In this document: in pieces, positions 1 to 8,533 of the stretch | Position numbering within the stretch: the first letter of the stretch is position 1 | How the letters are laid out: every line of letters begins with the position of its first letter | Assembly: GCA_944389505.1 (NCBI GenBank) | Contig: CALXMP010000008.1 | Span: 24,314 to 88,313 of the forward strand | Reading direction: 5' to 3' | DNA: 64,000 bases | Source of the DNA: an uncultured Spirochaetaceae bacterium | Lineage (GTDB): Bacteria > Spirochaetota > Spirochaetia > Sphaerochaetales > Sphaerochaetaceae | The notes under the pieces: generated by a model | Databases searched by the model: none | Seen by the model: the letters and a program-made list of their open reading frames with translations, nothing else | What the model was told of the DNA's origin: nothing | Made by a program: the position numbers and the translations under genes

Positions 1-162
1 AGCCTCTGCCCCTTCAAGAAGCTCTCTTCCCACCTCACCTTCAACAAATGCGGCAGTACCGCACGAGGATGAAAGGGAACGGGGGACAGGTCTAAGAACA
101 CAGCCTTCGCCATACCTCTTCCTGAAAAAGAACGCGGCATACTGGCTATGAAAGGTTATCAC
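1..162 (-). CDS. DUF3343 putative Se/S carrier protein (partial, runs off window)
   Basis: The first 54 codons of a small protein lie here; the rest is beyond the left edge. The reading begins GTG-ATA-ACC-TTT-CAT, giving MITFHSQYAAFFF, and continues with VLRPVPRSLSSSCG. The ITFHS start and the RPVPRSxSSSCG block are typical of the DUF3343 (putative Se/S carrier-like) family, small proteins found beside selenium genes. The GTG start overlaps the TGA of the TusA-like gene (GTGA), so translation is probably coupled. The conserved SSCG cysteine is the likely chalcogen-carrying residue by family analogy. The start codon is inferred from the family N-terminus. Confidence 0.8.
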   Translation of the reverse strand, partial: MITFHSQYAAFFFRKRYGEGCVLRPVPRSLSSSCGTAAFVEGEVGRELLEGAEA

Positions 163-362
163 CTTCTGATCTCGATTCTCCACCCGGTACCCTCTTCCTT
201 TGCCGAGACCTGCTTCTTCATCGCCCTGCCATAGCGCTGGACGTTCTCAAGCGATGCGCGGTTATCAACAAGCACATCGATCTCCTCATTCTCCTTAAGA
301 GCTCTCTTGGCCATTATAACAGGCTCAGGGCAGGAACGGCCCCTGGCATCAATCTCTACCAT
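159..362 (-). CDS. TusA/YedF-like sulfurtransferase (selenium carrier candidate)
   Basis: A 67-residue protein of the SirA/TusA fold. The N-terminus VEIDARGRSCPEPVIMAK carries the family CPxP-type active-site cysteine (C11 in RSCPEP), which in TusA and YedF carries a persulfide. An ATG with GGAG just upstream sets the start, which overlaps the end of yedE by 14 bases; the stop overlaps the start of the DUF3343 gene. Placement between a YedE transporter and a DUF3343 protein is the classic selenium-metabolism arrangement, so a role in delivering selenium rather than tRNA thiolation is inferred. It is a single domain, without the C-terminal DsrE-like half of full-length YedF. Confidence 0.88.
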   Translation of the reverse strand: MVEIDARGRSCPEPVIMAKRALKENEEIDVLVDNRASLENVQRYGRAMKKQVSAKEEGTGWRIEIRR

Positions 363-1425
363 ATTTTCTCCTCTCCTTCACTGTCACGAGGGATGCGATT
401 GCAATAAGAACGATAAGTCCGACGATGACTGCGGCTTTTCCATTCACTCCAGGGCCAGTACCGGCAGAGGAAGCGAGCGAAAAGTTATGGGCGGCCGCAG
501 CTCCGAAGAGCATGCCAAGAACAGCGGATACGCTATCTCCGGATCCTTCTCCTGCAAGTATTAGCTGTCTGAGAGGACATCCTCCAAGCATGACAGAACC
601 AAGACCGACAACCATCATACCGAGGAAATTCCAGAGGTGCTTATCGTGTGAGACGGGCTGATCAGCAAAGCCGAAGCTGAATGAGCCAACAATGAGATTG
701 CCGATCAGGGCAGCGATGAATATCGCGACGAAACCGAGGATAAGCGTGAAGTCCCTTATCAGGAAGATATCCCTTATGCCTCCGGCCATGCAGAGCCTTG
801 ACCGCTCGGCAAGTATCCCCACGATAAGCCCTGCCGCAAGCGATGCAACAACTGGAGCATGCATCGATCCCGGTCCTGATTCAGAGAATAGGAAGAGCGA
901 AGGGAATGCAAGGAACATAACGAAGACAAAGATTGTCGCTGCAGGGAATGCTGCACCCTCCAGCCTTGTCGCCTCATTGGCTCTGCCAAGTGAAAAACCA
1001 TTGGAAAGGAAGATGCACCCTATCCCTATGCCGGCGATGAAGCCGAGAAGCGCGACGAATGCATTCATATCCCCTCCGGCAAGACGGAGGACCATCCTCA
1101 GAGGACAACCAAGGAAAACAAGGGCTCCGATCATCACGAAAAAGCCTATTACGAAACGGAGTACCGGACTCGAGCCCGAACGTGGACGGAAATCACCGGT
1201 AATGACGCTGATGGCGAACGAACCAAGGATTATACCGATGATCTCAGGTCTCATATATTCGACGATAGGAGCGGTATGAAGATGCATACCCCCCGCGATA
1301 TCGCGTATGAAGCACGCGATGCAGAATCCCATATTCTTCGGATTGCCAAGCACAACAAGCAGTACGCTTATTGCACCGATGACAGCACCTGTTATGGCAA
1401 GCCTGTGTTTCTCTCTGAGTTCCAT
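349..1425 (-). CDS. yedE: YedE family selenium transporter
   Basis: A 358-residue polytopic inner-membrane protein with about ten hydrophobic segments. Hallmarks are GNPKNMGFCIACFIRD near residues 27-42 and two GCPLR motifs, FLGCPLRMVLRLAGGD and LGGCPLRQLILAGEG, each pairing a cysteine with the pore-lining repeat of the YeeE/YedE family. YedE homologues beside TusA-like and DUF3343 genes are assigned to selenium (or thiosulfate-type sulfur) uptake. It is first in the operon yedE-tusA-DUF3343. There is no Shine-Dalgarno sequence before the ATG. A TAGAAT hexamer ends seven bases upstream, so the message may be leaderless. Confidence 0.9.
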   Translation of the reverse strand: MELREKHRLAITGAVIGAISVLLVVLGNPKNMGFCIACFIRDIAGGMHLHTAPIVEYMRPEIIGIILGSFAISVITGDFRPRSGSSPVLRFVIGFFVMIGALVFLGCPLRMVLRLAGGDMNAFVALLGFIAGIGIGCIFLSNGFSLGRANEATRLEGAAFPAATIFVFVMFLAFPSLFLFSESGPGSMHAPVVASLAAGLIVGILAERSRLCMAGGIRDIFLIRDFTLILGFVAIFIAALIGNLIVGSFSFGFADQPVSHDKHLWNFLGMMVVGLGSVMLGGCPLRQLILAGEGSGDSVSAVLGMLFGAAAAHNFSLASSAGTGPGVNGKAAVIVGLIVLIAIASLVTVKERRKYGRD

Positions 1426-1461
1426 AATACGGATTCTACCATCTGGTTTTCATAAAAACAA
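1426..1461 (-). promoter_or_regulatory. Putative leaderless promoter of yedE
   Basis: Reading the minus strand, TTGTTT (1461-1456), a 17-base spacer and TAGAAT (1438-1433) are followed after exactly seven bases by the yedE ATG. The transcript would start at or next to the start codon. It overlaps the opposite promoter of the cysteine desulfurase gene, so the two selenium transcripts diverge from one compact region. Confidence 0.55.
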
Positions 1462-1484
1462 TGGAATATGCTATTATCTTCCGT
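1447..1484 (+). promoter_or_regulatory. Putative leaderless promoter of the cysteine desulfurase-family gene
   Basis: TATTAT (1472-1477) lies exactly seven bases before the ATG at 1485, and no Shine-Dalgarno sequence is present. The best -35 candidate is TTTTCA at 1447-1452 with a long 19-base spacer, so the upstream element is weak. Confidence 0.45.
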
Positions 1485-2624
1485 ATGAGGAGAATCTATC
1501 TCGACAATGCCGCCACATCATTTCCAAAAGCACCTGGGACTGGAGAGGCGATAAGAAGATTCATAGATGAGGATGGAGTGAGTCTGTATAGGACCGCATC
1601 CAAAAAGGCTGATGATATATGGGACAGCATCTTCGATCTGAGAGAGATGCTCTCAAAACTGTATCACTACCCCCATCCTGAGTGCATTGCATTCACGATG
1701 AATGTGACGGAAGCGCTGAACTTCATGATAAAGGGAGTGATTCCCGAAAGTGGACATGCAGTCGTGACATCCTCGGAGCACAATGCTGTGATGAGACCTC
1801 TCTCGCAGATCAGAGCGGGAGTATCACGTATTCCATCGGATAGATATGGCTACTCCGATATGGACAGGCTTGAGGAGCTTATCCAGAGGGATACGAAGGC
1901 AATCATCATCAATGCCGCAAGCAATGTATCCGGGGCAGTACAGGATATAGCGAAGGCTGGAGAGATAGCAGAAGCGCATGGCATTCCACTCATCATCGAT
2001 GCAGCTCAGGCATCCCCTCACGTCGATATAGACATGGAAAAGCTCAATGCAGCGGCTGTATGCTTCACAGGTCATAAGAGCTTCCTCGGCCCACAGGGCA
2101 CTGGTGGCGTAATAATCCGCAGGGATATAGCAGAGAGAATCCAGCCACTTATTGCAGGAGGGACAGGCACGGAGAGCGACAATGAGGATATACCATCCAC
2201 AGTCCCTGAGAGGTTGCGTGCAGGAACGGAGAATCTTCCAGGACTTATAGGACTCCAGCATGCGGTAGCATATACCATCAGCCATCTTGAAAGCATCAAG
2301 GAGAGGATGGAAGCTCTCTCTGAAAGACTCTACGAAGGGCTTATGGCGATAGAGGGCATAGCGGTGCATGGCCCTTCCCTCGATACCCCAAGAACCGCTG
2401 TCTTCTCGATTACGGCAGAGGGAAAGGATCCTGCGGATATCGCAGCAATCCTTCTCGACAGAGGAAATATAGAGACGAGGGTCGGACTTCACTGCGCCCC
2501 ATCAGCGCACAGGACGCTTGGCACATTCCCGGGAGGTACGCTCAGGATATCGCCGGGGCCATTCACCGAAGACAGTGATATCGATACACTGCTCTGTCTT
2601 CTAAGGGAGATCATCAATGAGTGA
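1485..2624 (+). CDS. Cysteine desulfurase family protein (class V aminotransferase, selenium-linked)
   Basis: A 379-residue PLP enzyme of the NifS/CsdB superfamily. The N-terminus RRIYLDNAATSFPKAPG matches the subgroup of desulfurase-like proteins encoded with selenium-dependent Mo hydroxylase genes (TIGR01977 type). The PLP lysine is K198 in FTGHKSFLGPQGTGG, and the catalytic cysteine is probably C337 in GLHCAPSAHRTLG. It likely mobilises S or Se from cysteine or selenocysteine for the hydroxylase cofactor. An upstream ATG at 1461 would add eight residues with no family similarity, so 1485 is preferred. The 3' end overlaps the XdhC-like start by eight bases, implying coupled translation. Confidence 0.85.
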   Translation: MRRIYLDNAATSFPKAPGTGEAIRRFIDEDGVSLYRTASKKADDIWDSIFDLREMLSKLYHYPHPECIAFTMNVTEALNFMIKGVIPESGHAVVTSSEHNAVMRPLSQIRAGVSRIPSDRYGYSDMDRLEELIQRDTKAIIINAASNVSGAVQDIAKAGEIAEAHGIPLIIDAAQASPHVDIDMEKLNAAAVCFTGHKSFLGPQGTGGVIIRRDIAERIQPLIAGGTGTESDNEDIPSTVPERLRAGTENLPGLIGLQHAVAYTISHLESIKERMEALSERLYEGLMAIEGIAVHGPSLDTPRTAVFSITAEGKDPADIAAILLDRGNIETRVGLHCAPSAHRTLGTFPGGTLRISPGPFTEDSDIDTLLCLLREIINE

Positions 2625-3540
2625 ATTCTATAGAACGATGAGGAAGCTGCTTGCAGAGCATGGCAGTGTGGAAAGAAGAACTGACACGGAAACAGGAAAG
2701 GAAGCTCTGTTCCTGGATGGCCGGTTCATCATAGGTGATGACGGTGACTACAGCCAGACAGAGAGGATAAAGGCTGAGCCTGTGCTCATATTGTTCGGCG
2801 CAGGGCATGTCGGAAAGGCCCTATACGACCTTGCCATGCTGCAGGGTATACGGACAATCGTGCTTGATGACCGCGAAGAGCTGCTTACAGAGCAGCGATT
2901 CCCTCAGGCAGAGAGGCACATAGGCCCGTTCAGCAAACTCCTGTCCAGGGAATATGATGCCATATCGCCATACTATGCCATATTCACCCATGGCCATTCC
3001 TATGACAAGGACTGTCTGAGATATGCTCTTTCACATAAATCAGCGTACATCGGAATGATAGGCTCAAAGAAGAAAGCCTCAGTCCAGCTTGAGGCGATGA
3101 TACAGGAGGGATTCCCTGAAGATGATGTAAGCAAGGTCCACAGTCCTATAGGACTTTCCATCAATGCTGTCACACCCGAGGAGATTGCTGTTGCGATAAT
3201 GGCTGAGATCATCACCACGTTCCGGGATGACAGGAATACAATCAGCATCGATGGAGCGTTGCTCGATGCCTTGGCAGATAAGAAAGGCATGACGGTAAGA
3301 ATCATCGAGAAGGAAGGCTCCGCACCCAGGGGAAAAGGCACGATGATGTTTGTCACGGAGGATGGAGTCTATTCGACAATAGGAGGAGGTGCTGTCGAGA
3401 GGCTGGCAATCAGGCATGCTGAGGAGATGCTCCGTGAGGGAATCGATACGGATATAGTTGACTACGGCCTTGAAAGCGGAGGAAATACAGGCATGATCTG
3501 CGGAGGCAATCTCCGCGTGCTTTTCAGGGCACGGGGCTGA
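2617..3540 (+). CDS. XdhC/CoxI-family Mo-cofactor maturation protein with swapped domain order
   Basis: A 307-residue protein combining the two XdhC-family modules in unusual order. Residues about 50-200 form the Rossmann half (ILFGAGHVGKALYDLA, VLDDREELL, FTHGHSYDKDCLRYAL, GMIGSKKKA). Residues about 220-307 carry the element normally at the N-terminus (EKEGSAPRGKGTMMFV, STIGGGAVE, GGNTGMICGG). Family members bind and sulfurate the molybdenum cofactor and insert it into xanthine dehydrogenase-type enzymes. Its immediate partner is the desulfurase-like enzyme, a plausible S/Se donor. It ends convergently with the flavodoxin gene, overlapping by 17 bases. The Se-linked role is inferred from context. 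Confidence 0.85.
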   Translation: MSEFYRTMRKLLAEHGSVERRTDTETGKEALFLDGRFIIGDDGDYSQTERIKAEPVLILFGAGHVGKALYDLAMLQGIRTIVLDDREELLTEQRFPQAERHIGPFSKLLSREYDAISPYYAIFTHGHSYDKDCLRYALSHKSAYIGMIGSKKKASVQLEAMIQEGFPEDDVSKVHSPIGLSINAVTPEEIAVAIMAEIITTFRDDRNTISIDGALLDALADKKGMTVRIIEKEGSAPRGKGTMMFVTEDGVYSTIGGGAVERLAIRHAEEMLREGIDTDIVDYGLESGGNTGMICGGNLRVLFRARG

Positions 3541-4045
3541 TGTAATCCACTACAGGATCGAGATAGCGGTCATCGACCCATGATACGCTCCAGCCCGATT
3601 CGGCTATAGCCTTCTCTGTCAGCGTCCATTCCGATTCCGGCTTGCGCTTAACCATTCTCCGGAGCAATCCCATAAGCCGCCTATCCAGAAAGGACAGGGC
3701 GTCCTCATTGATCTCCCCTCTGCCATACGACATAGGAATATCATCGAGACCATTGATTTTGCGGAGCTTCGCTATATACTCCGGGCTGAACTCAGTTCCG
3801 CCCACTGCAAAGACATAGAGACGCTTATCGGAAAGAGAACCACGGAACTTACGGATGAAATCGAGACCATTGATTCTATCAGCATAAACGCCACCTATAA
3901 GGATTATCGTGGAGAAATCCCTTATGAGCTCTGCCTTCATGTTCTCGTTCTCTATCGCATCCGCGCCCGTCCTCTCCTTGAGCATAAGCGCATATTTCCT
4001 CGATGCTCCGTATTTCGATCTGAAAAGGATTGCTGTTTCCGACAT
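3524..4045 (-). CDS. Flavodoxin domain protein
   Basis: A 173-residue flavodoxin-fold protein. The phosphate-binding loop is FRSKYGASRKYA near residues 8-19, followed by TIILIGGVYADRI and FAVGGTEF, as in the flavodoxin/HemG-like family. It probably binds FMN and acts as a cytoplasmic electron carrier or small reductase. The substrate is unknown. There is no Shine-Dalgarno sequence; a TATCAT hexamer ends six bases before the ATG. Its position between two Mo-hydroxylase blocks makes electron transfer in that system possible, but nothing in the sequence proves it. Confidence 0.78.
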   Translation of the reverse strand: MSETAILFRSKYGASRKYALMLKERTGADAIENENMKAELIRDFSTIILIGGVYADRINGLDFIRKFRGSLSDKRLYVFAVGGTEFSPEYIAKLRKINGLDDIPMSYGRGEINEDALSFLDRRLMGLLRRMVKRKPESEWTLTEKAIAESGWSVSWVDDRYLDPVVDYISPVP

Positions 4046-4057
4046 ACATTAATGATA
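4046..4057 (-). promoter_or_regulatory. Putative -10 of a leaderless promoter for the flavodoxin gene
   Basis: TATCAT (minus strand, 4057-4052) lies six bases before the ATG, and no ribosome binding site is present. I could not identify a good -35 box. Confidence 0.35.
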
Positions 4058-4105
4058 GCACGGAAAATGCGGCAGCTATCGATAATCCGCTGCCGCACTC
4101 TCAAA

Positions 4106-6979
4106 TCAGAATTTACCGAGAGCCTTAAGGATCTTCTCCCCTGTTATCGGCCAGGATCTGACCCATACACCGGTTGCATCGGCGATAGCCATGGCTATTG
4201 CAGGAGCTGCACCATTGCAGGCGATCTCGGATATCGATTTAGCTCCGAACGGGCCATAGTCGTCATTCACATCAATCAGCACTGCCTTCATGTCATCAGG
4301 AGCATCCTGGATCATAGGCACACCGTAATCCGTGAATGTCGTGGTCAGGCACTTCCCGTCCTTATCGAGAATCATATCCTCATAGAGCGTATGGCCTATG
4401 CTCTTGAGGACGGCGCCATACATCTGGCATAGCGCAAGCTCTGGATTGATCGGAGTTCCGGCATCCTGAAGCGCATAGAACTTCCTGACCTTGATCTCCC
4501 CGGTCCTGACATTGACAGCGACCTCGGCAAAGTGAGCTCCATACGGGACAGCGAAGTTCGGTGTCGTGAAAGAGCCTGTTCCGACAAGCTGCCCACGCCC
4601 TGTACCGGACGTTGCAGTGTGGGATATCTCATAATACGAGAGCTTCCTGCCATCTTCTGCGACAACATACCCAGGGTATTCCACTGAAAGCTTCTCCACA
4701 GGGACTTCCAGCTGTAGCGCAGCCTCCTCTAGCGTCTTTCTCAGGAGGTCCTTCGCAGCATTGAGCGACGCGTTTCCTGAGAAATATGTCCCAGATGATG
4801 CATATGCGCCGGTATCGAACATGCAGGCATCGGTATCGCCAGAGACGACGGAAACGCTCTCAAGAGGCACCTTCATCACCTCTGCTACGCACTTTGCGGA
4901 GATTGTATCAAGCCCTGTCCCGATATCCGCACCGCCGGAAAGAACGATGAACGTTCCATCAGTGAGGAGCTTCACCTGGGCGTTGGAATGATCAAGTCCG
5001 GGAAGGCCGGAGCCCTGCTGTATCATTGCAAAGCCCTTTCCGATCTTCCAGTCAGGATCATCGGAGACCTCATGCTTTCCCCATCCGATCATCTCAGCAC
5101 CTTTGTCGAGGGCTTCCCTAAGTCCGCAGGAACCGACAGGGACGACAACACCTTCCCTTCCTTCTCCCAGACCTCTGAGGATCTCAAGCATATAGCCCTT
5201 CTCCACGATATTCTTCCTTGCCATCTCCAGAGGATCGACCCCGAGCTTCATTGCAAGCTCTCCCATGGCAGAGACTATCGCGAAGTATCCCTTAGGTGCT
5301 CCGTAGCCCTGGTAGGCACCGGCCGGAGGCGTATTGGTGTAATACGTGAAGAGATCGTAGTACATATTATCGACGCGGAAGATCGGGAGCGTCTTGGACG
5401 ATGCATTCATAGGGACTGTAAGACAATGGTTGCCATATGGCCCGGTATTTGCCCTTACATCCATATAGATTGCAGTGATTGTCCCATCCTTCTTTCCGCC
5501 CATCTTCACACGGATTCTCATCGGATGGCGCGTGGAGTTGGCGAAGAACTCCTCAGCTCTGGTATTCCGGTAGTATATGGACTTGCCGGTCTTCCAGACT
5601 GCGTATCCTACAAGATCCTCTACGAGGATATCCTGCTTGGAGCCATAACCGCCTCCTACCCGTTCCTTGATGACATGGACCTTATGCTCAGGAATCTGGC
5701 ACACAGTCGCCACAATTCGCCTTACATGGAAAGGAACCTGGGTAGAGCAGTTCAGGGTAAGCCTTCCCCCCTCTATATGCCCATAGCATACATGGGGCTC
5801 AAGAGGAGTGCACTGCACCTGGCTTGTCTGATAGGTCTCATCGATGACAGCATCGGCTTCCCTGAAGCCCTTCTCGATATCCCCTATTCCGCCATGGGCT
5901 GCAGCCGCGATGTTCTTCCTTATATCGCTATGGAGAGGGAACTGGTAAATGACCTTCTCCTCATCGGGATCAGCGCTCTTATTGTACTCATCAAGATCAT
6001 CGGGTGCACCGGATACATACTCGACAACTCCGTTATGAACCAGAGGTGCGCCATCGGCCATAGCCTCTTCTACTGTAAGGACAGGCTCGATAGGATCATA
6101 TACCACCTTGATAAGCGATGCAGCCTTCTCTGCTGTCTCCATATCCTTTGCAACGATAGCAGCAACTCTGTCGCCGACATGTCGGACCTTGCGATTCAGC
6201 AGACGTCTGTCATATGGCGAAGGCTCCGGATTTCCCTGACCTGCCTGCATGTAGTAGACATCAGGGCAGTTGAATGCCGTGATAATATCCTCGACACCAT
6301 CAACCTTCATTGCCTCAGAGAGATCGATTGAGCGGATATATGCGTGGGCAAAAGGAGAACGGAGCACATGCATGACGCACGAACCCGGCTCCACCCTGTC
6401 CTCGACAAAGAGCTTTCCACCAGCTGCGAGCGGCTTGGCATCGATCTTACCTGAAGGCTTGCCGACAACTCTCAAAGATGAACGGAACGCTGGAGCTATC
6501 TTTGTACGGTATTCCCCATACATTCTCTTCTCGCGCGCAAGCTGCACAGCGAGGTAGTAATGCTCATAGCCTGCATCCCTGATGAATATGCCAGAGAGCG
6601 CATTCTTTATCTCATCCTTCGAAGGATTGGGATTCTTCTCAAGAAGATATGAAAGAAGCAATGCCGCCTCCGGTGCGTTGTAAGCGCTCTGAACGACACC
6701 TGCATCGATCATCGCCTGCTGCACATCGCTGATTTCCCTTCCCGAAAGGAGGGATTCAGGAGTCCTTATTGAAGCACCCTCAGCCTGATAGAGCAGTATG
6801 AGGTTGGAATATGCAGGACGATCGTTGAAAATGATTGTATCAGAACCGGCAAATCCCTCCCTGTCATCGGAGTCTCTCAGAGAGACATAGCCTGATCTGT
6901 AGAGGACATCCCTCAGCCTTTCATCGGCGGCCCCTGAAAGAACCGTGCTGCGGCCATTGATCTCAGCTCTTATTTCCAT
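4106..6979 (-). CDS. xdhD: Selenium-dependent molybdenum hydroxylase, XdhD type
   Basis: A 957-residue enzyme, nearly the length of E. coli XdhD. Residues 1-150 have the fold pattern of a xanthine dehydrogenase [2Fe-2S] domain, but every cysteine ligand is replaced: GVVQSAYNAPE stands where VQCGFCTPG is expected and SGIFIRDAGY where SGNxCRCTGY is expected. The rest is the Mo-pterin binding part: an aldehyde oxidase/xanthine dehydrogenase a/b hammerhead from about 180, the loop ERVGGGYGSKQD, PPAGAYQGYGAPKG, and GPFGAKSISE holding the catalytic glutamate. It presumably oxidises a purine or related N-heterocycle, with electrons passing to the separate Fe-S and FAD subunits encoded upstream. It is last in its operon, has a good GGAGGG site and overlaps ygfM by 17 bases. 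Confidence 0.9.
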   Translation of the reverse strand: MEIRAEINGRSTVLSGAADERLRDVLYRSGYVSLRDSDDREGFAGSDTIIFNDRPAYSNLILLYQAEGASIRTPESLLSGREISDVQQAMIDAGVVQSAYNAPEAALLLSYLLEKNPNPSKDEIKNALSGIFIRDAGYEHYYLAVQLAREKRMYGEYRTKIAPAFRSSLRVVGKPSGKIDAKPLAAGGKLFVEDRVEPGSCVMHVLRSPFAHAYIRSIDLSEAMKVDGVEDIITAFNCPDVYYMQAGQGNPEPSPYDRRLLNRKVRHVGDRVAAIVAKDMETAEKAASLIKVVYDPIEPVLTVEEAMADGAPLVHNGVVEYVSGAPDDLDEYNKSADPDEEKVIYQFPLHSDIRKNIAAAAHGGIGDIEKGFREADAVIDETYQTSQVQCTPLEPHVCYGHIEGGRLTLNCSTQVPFHVRRIVATVCQIPEHKVHVIKERVGGGYGSKQDILVEDLVGYAVWKTGKSIYYRNTRAEEFFANSTRHPMRIRVKMGGKKDGTITAIYMDVRANTGPYGNHCLTVPMNASSKTLPIFRVDNMYYDLFTYYTNTPPAGAYQGYGAPKGYFAIVSAMGELAMKLGVDPLEMARKNIVEKGYMLEILRGLGEGREGVVVPVGSCGLREALDKGAEMIGWGKHEVSDDPDWKIGKGFAMIQQGSGLPGLDHSNAQVKLLTDGTFIVLSGGADIGTGLDTISAKCVAEVMKVPLESVSVVSGDTDACMFDTGAYASSGTYFSGNASLNAAKDLLRKTLEEAALQLEVPVEKLSVEYPGYVVAEDGRKLSYYEISHTATSGTGRGQLVGTGSFTTPNFAVPYGAHFAEVAVNVRTGEIKVRKFYALQDAGTPINPELALCQMYGAVLKSIGHTLYEDMILDKDGKCLTTTFTDYGVPMIQDAPDDMKAVLIDVNDDYGPFGAKSISEIACNGAAPAIAMAIADATGVWVRSWPITGEKILKALGKF

Positions 6980-7664
6980 CGTTGCCCTCCTCGAAGATCA
7001 CAGAAAAAAGATAGCGCTTGTACTCAGCAGATCCGAGCGTATCGCTTTCGAGGACCATATCCTTATAGCAATCACGGCTGCCAGATGCGATTGCAGACGG
7101 CATCGCTGTGTATGCATAATGGTCACCGCACCTTGCTGCCGTGACGACAGCATGCATGTGGGATGCACGTGATATACGCTTCACAGTACCATCGGCATTG
7201 CTATTGACAGAGATGGAAAGCACTATCCACTCAGGCTCATGGTTTTTGATGTAATCGCAATAGAGAATGCTCCTTGCTGAGCTTCCATCATAGACAAGAA
7301 CAGTGGCGGTTGATGCCAGAAGCGCTGCGGTCATATAGCCATCAGCCCTGCATGATGCTGCATTACCGCCTATTGTTGCCATATTGCGCTGCTGGAGCGA
7401 TGGACAGGATGCAGCTGCAGTCCTGATCACAGGGGGAACAATCCCTGATGATGCTACATCCTCAAGCTTTGCACCGGCCCCGATAACCACATTGCTGCCT
7501 TCAGCTGTGATTGCCCCGGGAATGAACCCATTGATATCAATAAGATCCTCGAACTCACTGCCCAAGGTAAGAACGGTTGTTCCTCCCAAAAGATAAGCGC
7601 TTCCTGCAATCTCCTTTCTGAGCCTGTATGCCTCTTCCGGCGCTGAAGGCCGATGTATCCTCAT
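6963..7664 (-). CDS. ygfM: YgfM-like FAD-binding molybdopterin dehydrogenase subunit
   Basis: A 233-residue FAD-domain protein. It starts MRIHRPSAPEEAYRLRKEI, has the dinucleotide-binding LLGGTTVLTLG and the second FAD contact NMATIGGNAAS, and ends with the CO-dehydrogenase flavoprotein C-terminal region. It should carry electrons between the Fe-S subunit and NAD or another acceptor. The ATG at 7664 follows GGAGGAG and overlaps the stop of the preceding FAD gene; longer readings extend into that gene and lack similarity. It is the second FAD-type subunit in the operon and sits directly before xdhD, as ygfM does in E. coli. Confidence 0.85.
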   Translation of the reverse strand: MRIHRPSAPEEAYRLRKEIAGSAYLLGGTTVLTLGSEFEDLIDINGFIPGAITAEGSNVVIGAGAKLEDVASSGIVPPVIRTAAASCPSLQQRNMATIGGNAASCRADGYMTAALLASTATVLVYDGSSARSILYCDYIKNHEPEWIVLSISVNSNADGTVKRISRASHMHAVVTAARCGDHYAYTAMPSAIASGSRDCYKDMVLESDTLGSAEYKRYLFSVIFEEGNDGNKS

Positions 7665-8533
7665 TTCTCCTCCTCTCCGATCACTCCCGGCTCTGCTCCA
7701 TTGACGATGGCTTCCAGGAAGTATGTGAGCATCCTTGCTGTTGTATGGCGCCTGTACTTCGGCATCGCATGCGGGGATATAGCATGATCCCACGCATCGA
7801 GGAAGTCCGGCACGATATCCGCAAGCTCATCAACAGGACGCCTTATGATCATAGACTCTGCCTCACGGCTGCGTATTACCTTCGGGCCTGCAGCCCCTGA
7901 GGATGCCCTGAAATCCGAGATGATCCCATCCTTCACGGAACATGCGGCAGATAGTGATAGCTTGGAAATGGCATTTGCCTTCCGCATTCCTATCTTCCTA
8001 TAGAACATATATGTGAAGTCGTGAGGAGGGATTATGACGCTCTTTATGATCTCATCATCCGCAAGGGCTGTCTTCTTGGAGCCGAGGATGAAGTCATCGA
8101 GGAGCATTCTCCTCTCCCCGTCGAATGAAGCAAGAACAACCTCTGCATCAAGCAGGATCAGAGGCTGGGGAAGATCACCCTTAGGGGATGCATTCCCTAT
8201 ATTCCCTCCGATTGTGGCTGTATTGCGCAGCGCTATTGCTCCCATTCCTGAGGCAGCCTTCCTGACATGCCAAGGAACGATATCGGAAGAAGCGATCTCT
8301 GCAGCCGTTGCCAGAGCCATGATCTCCACAGATCCATCCTCAAGCTTCCGGATTCCCTTAAGCTCCTTCAGCCCTGATATCACCATGACAGGGAATCCGG
8401 GATTGGGCGCTGTCCCCTGGGCACGCCTGTGCTGCACCATTATATCCGTACCGCCTGCAAGCGGAACAGCCTTCTCTGCTTTCCTCAGGAGAAGGGCCTC
8501 CTCAAGTGTCTCTGGTACATAATTCACTGCCAT
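7661..8533 (-). CDS. Xanthine dehydrogenase-family FAD-binding subunit
   Basis: A 290-residue subunit of the CoxM/XdhB type. FAD-binding motifs are VPLAGGTDIMVQ near residue 25 and NTATIGGNIGNASPKGD near residue 105. The latter is the TIGGN loop contacting FAD, with the acidic SPKGDLPQ extension typical of xanthine dehydrogenases. It forms the medium subunit of an L/M/S enzyme with the genes at 8524 and 8996. A strong GGAGGTGAT site precedes the ATG, which overlaps the Fe-S gene. It is more conserved than the shorter YgfM-like protein downstream, so this one is probably the genuine redox partner of the 712-residue Mo subunit. Confidence 0.9.
   Translation of the reverse strand: MAVNYVPETLEEALLLRKAEKAVPLAGGTDIMVQHRRAQGTAPNPGFPVMVISGLKELKGIRKLEDGSVEIMALATAAEIASSDIVPWHVRKAASGMGAIALRNTATIGGNIGNASPKGDLPQPLILLDAEVVLASFDGERRMLLDDFILGSKKTALADDEIIKSVIIPPHDFTYMFYRKIGMRKANAISKLSLSAACSVKDGIISDFRASSGAAGPKVIRSREAESMIIRRPVDELADIVPDFLDAWDHAISPHAMPKYRRHTTARMLTYFLEAIVNGAEPGVIGEEEK

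Noticed and set aside
692..1279. A 195-codon plus-strand frame opposite yedE
   Set aside because: Its composition (Arg/Met/Pro/Ala-rich) is the complement of a membrane protein gene, and yedE is unambiguous.
4988..6331. A 447-codon open frame antisense to xdhD
   Set aside because: It shows no family resemblance and is rich in Cys/Ile/Asp patterns expected from the complement of the real gene. It arises because the real gene's codon use avoids stops in that antisense frame.
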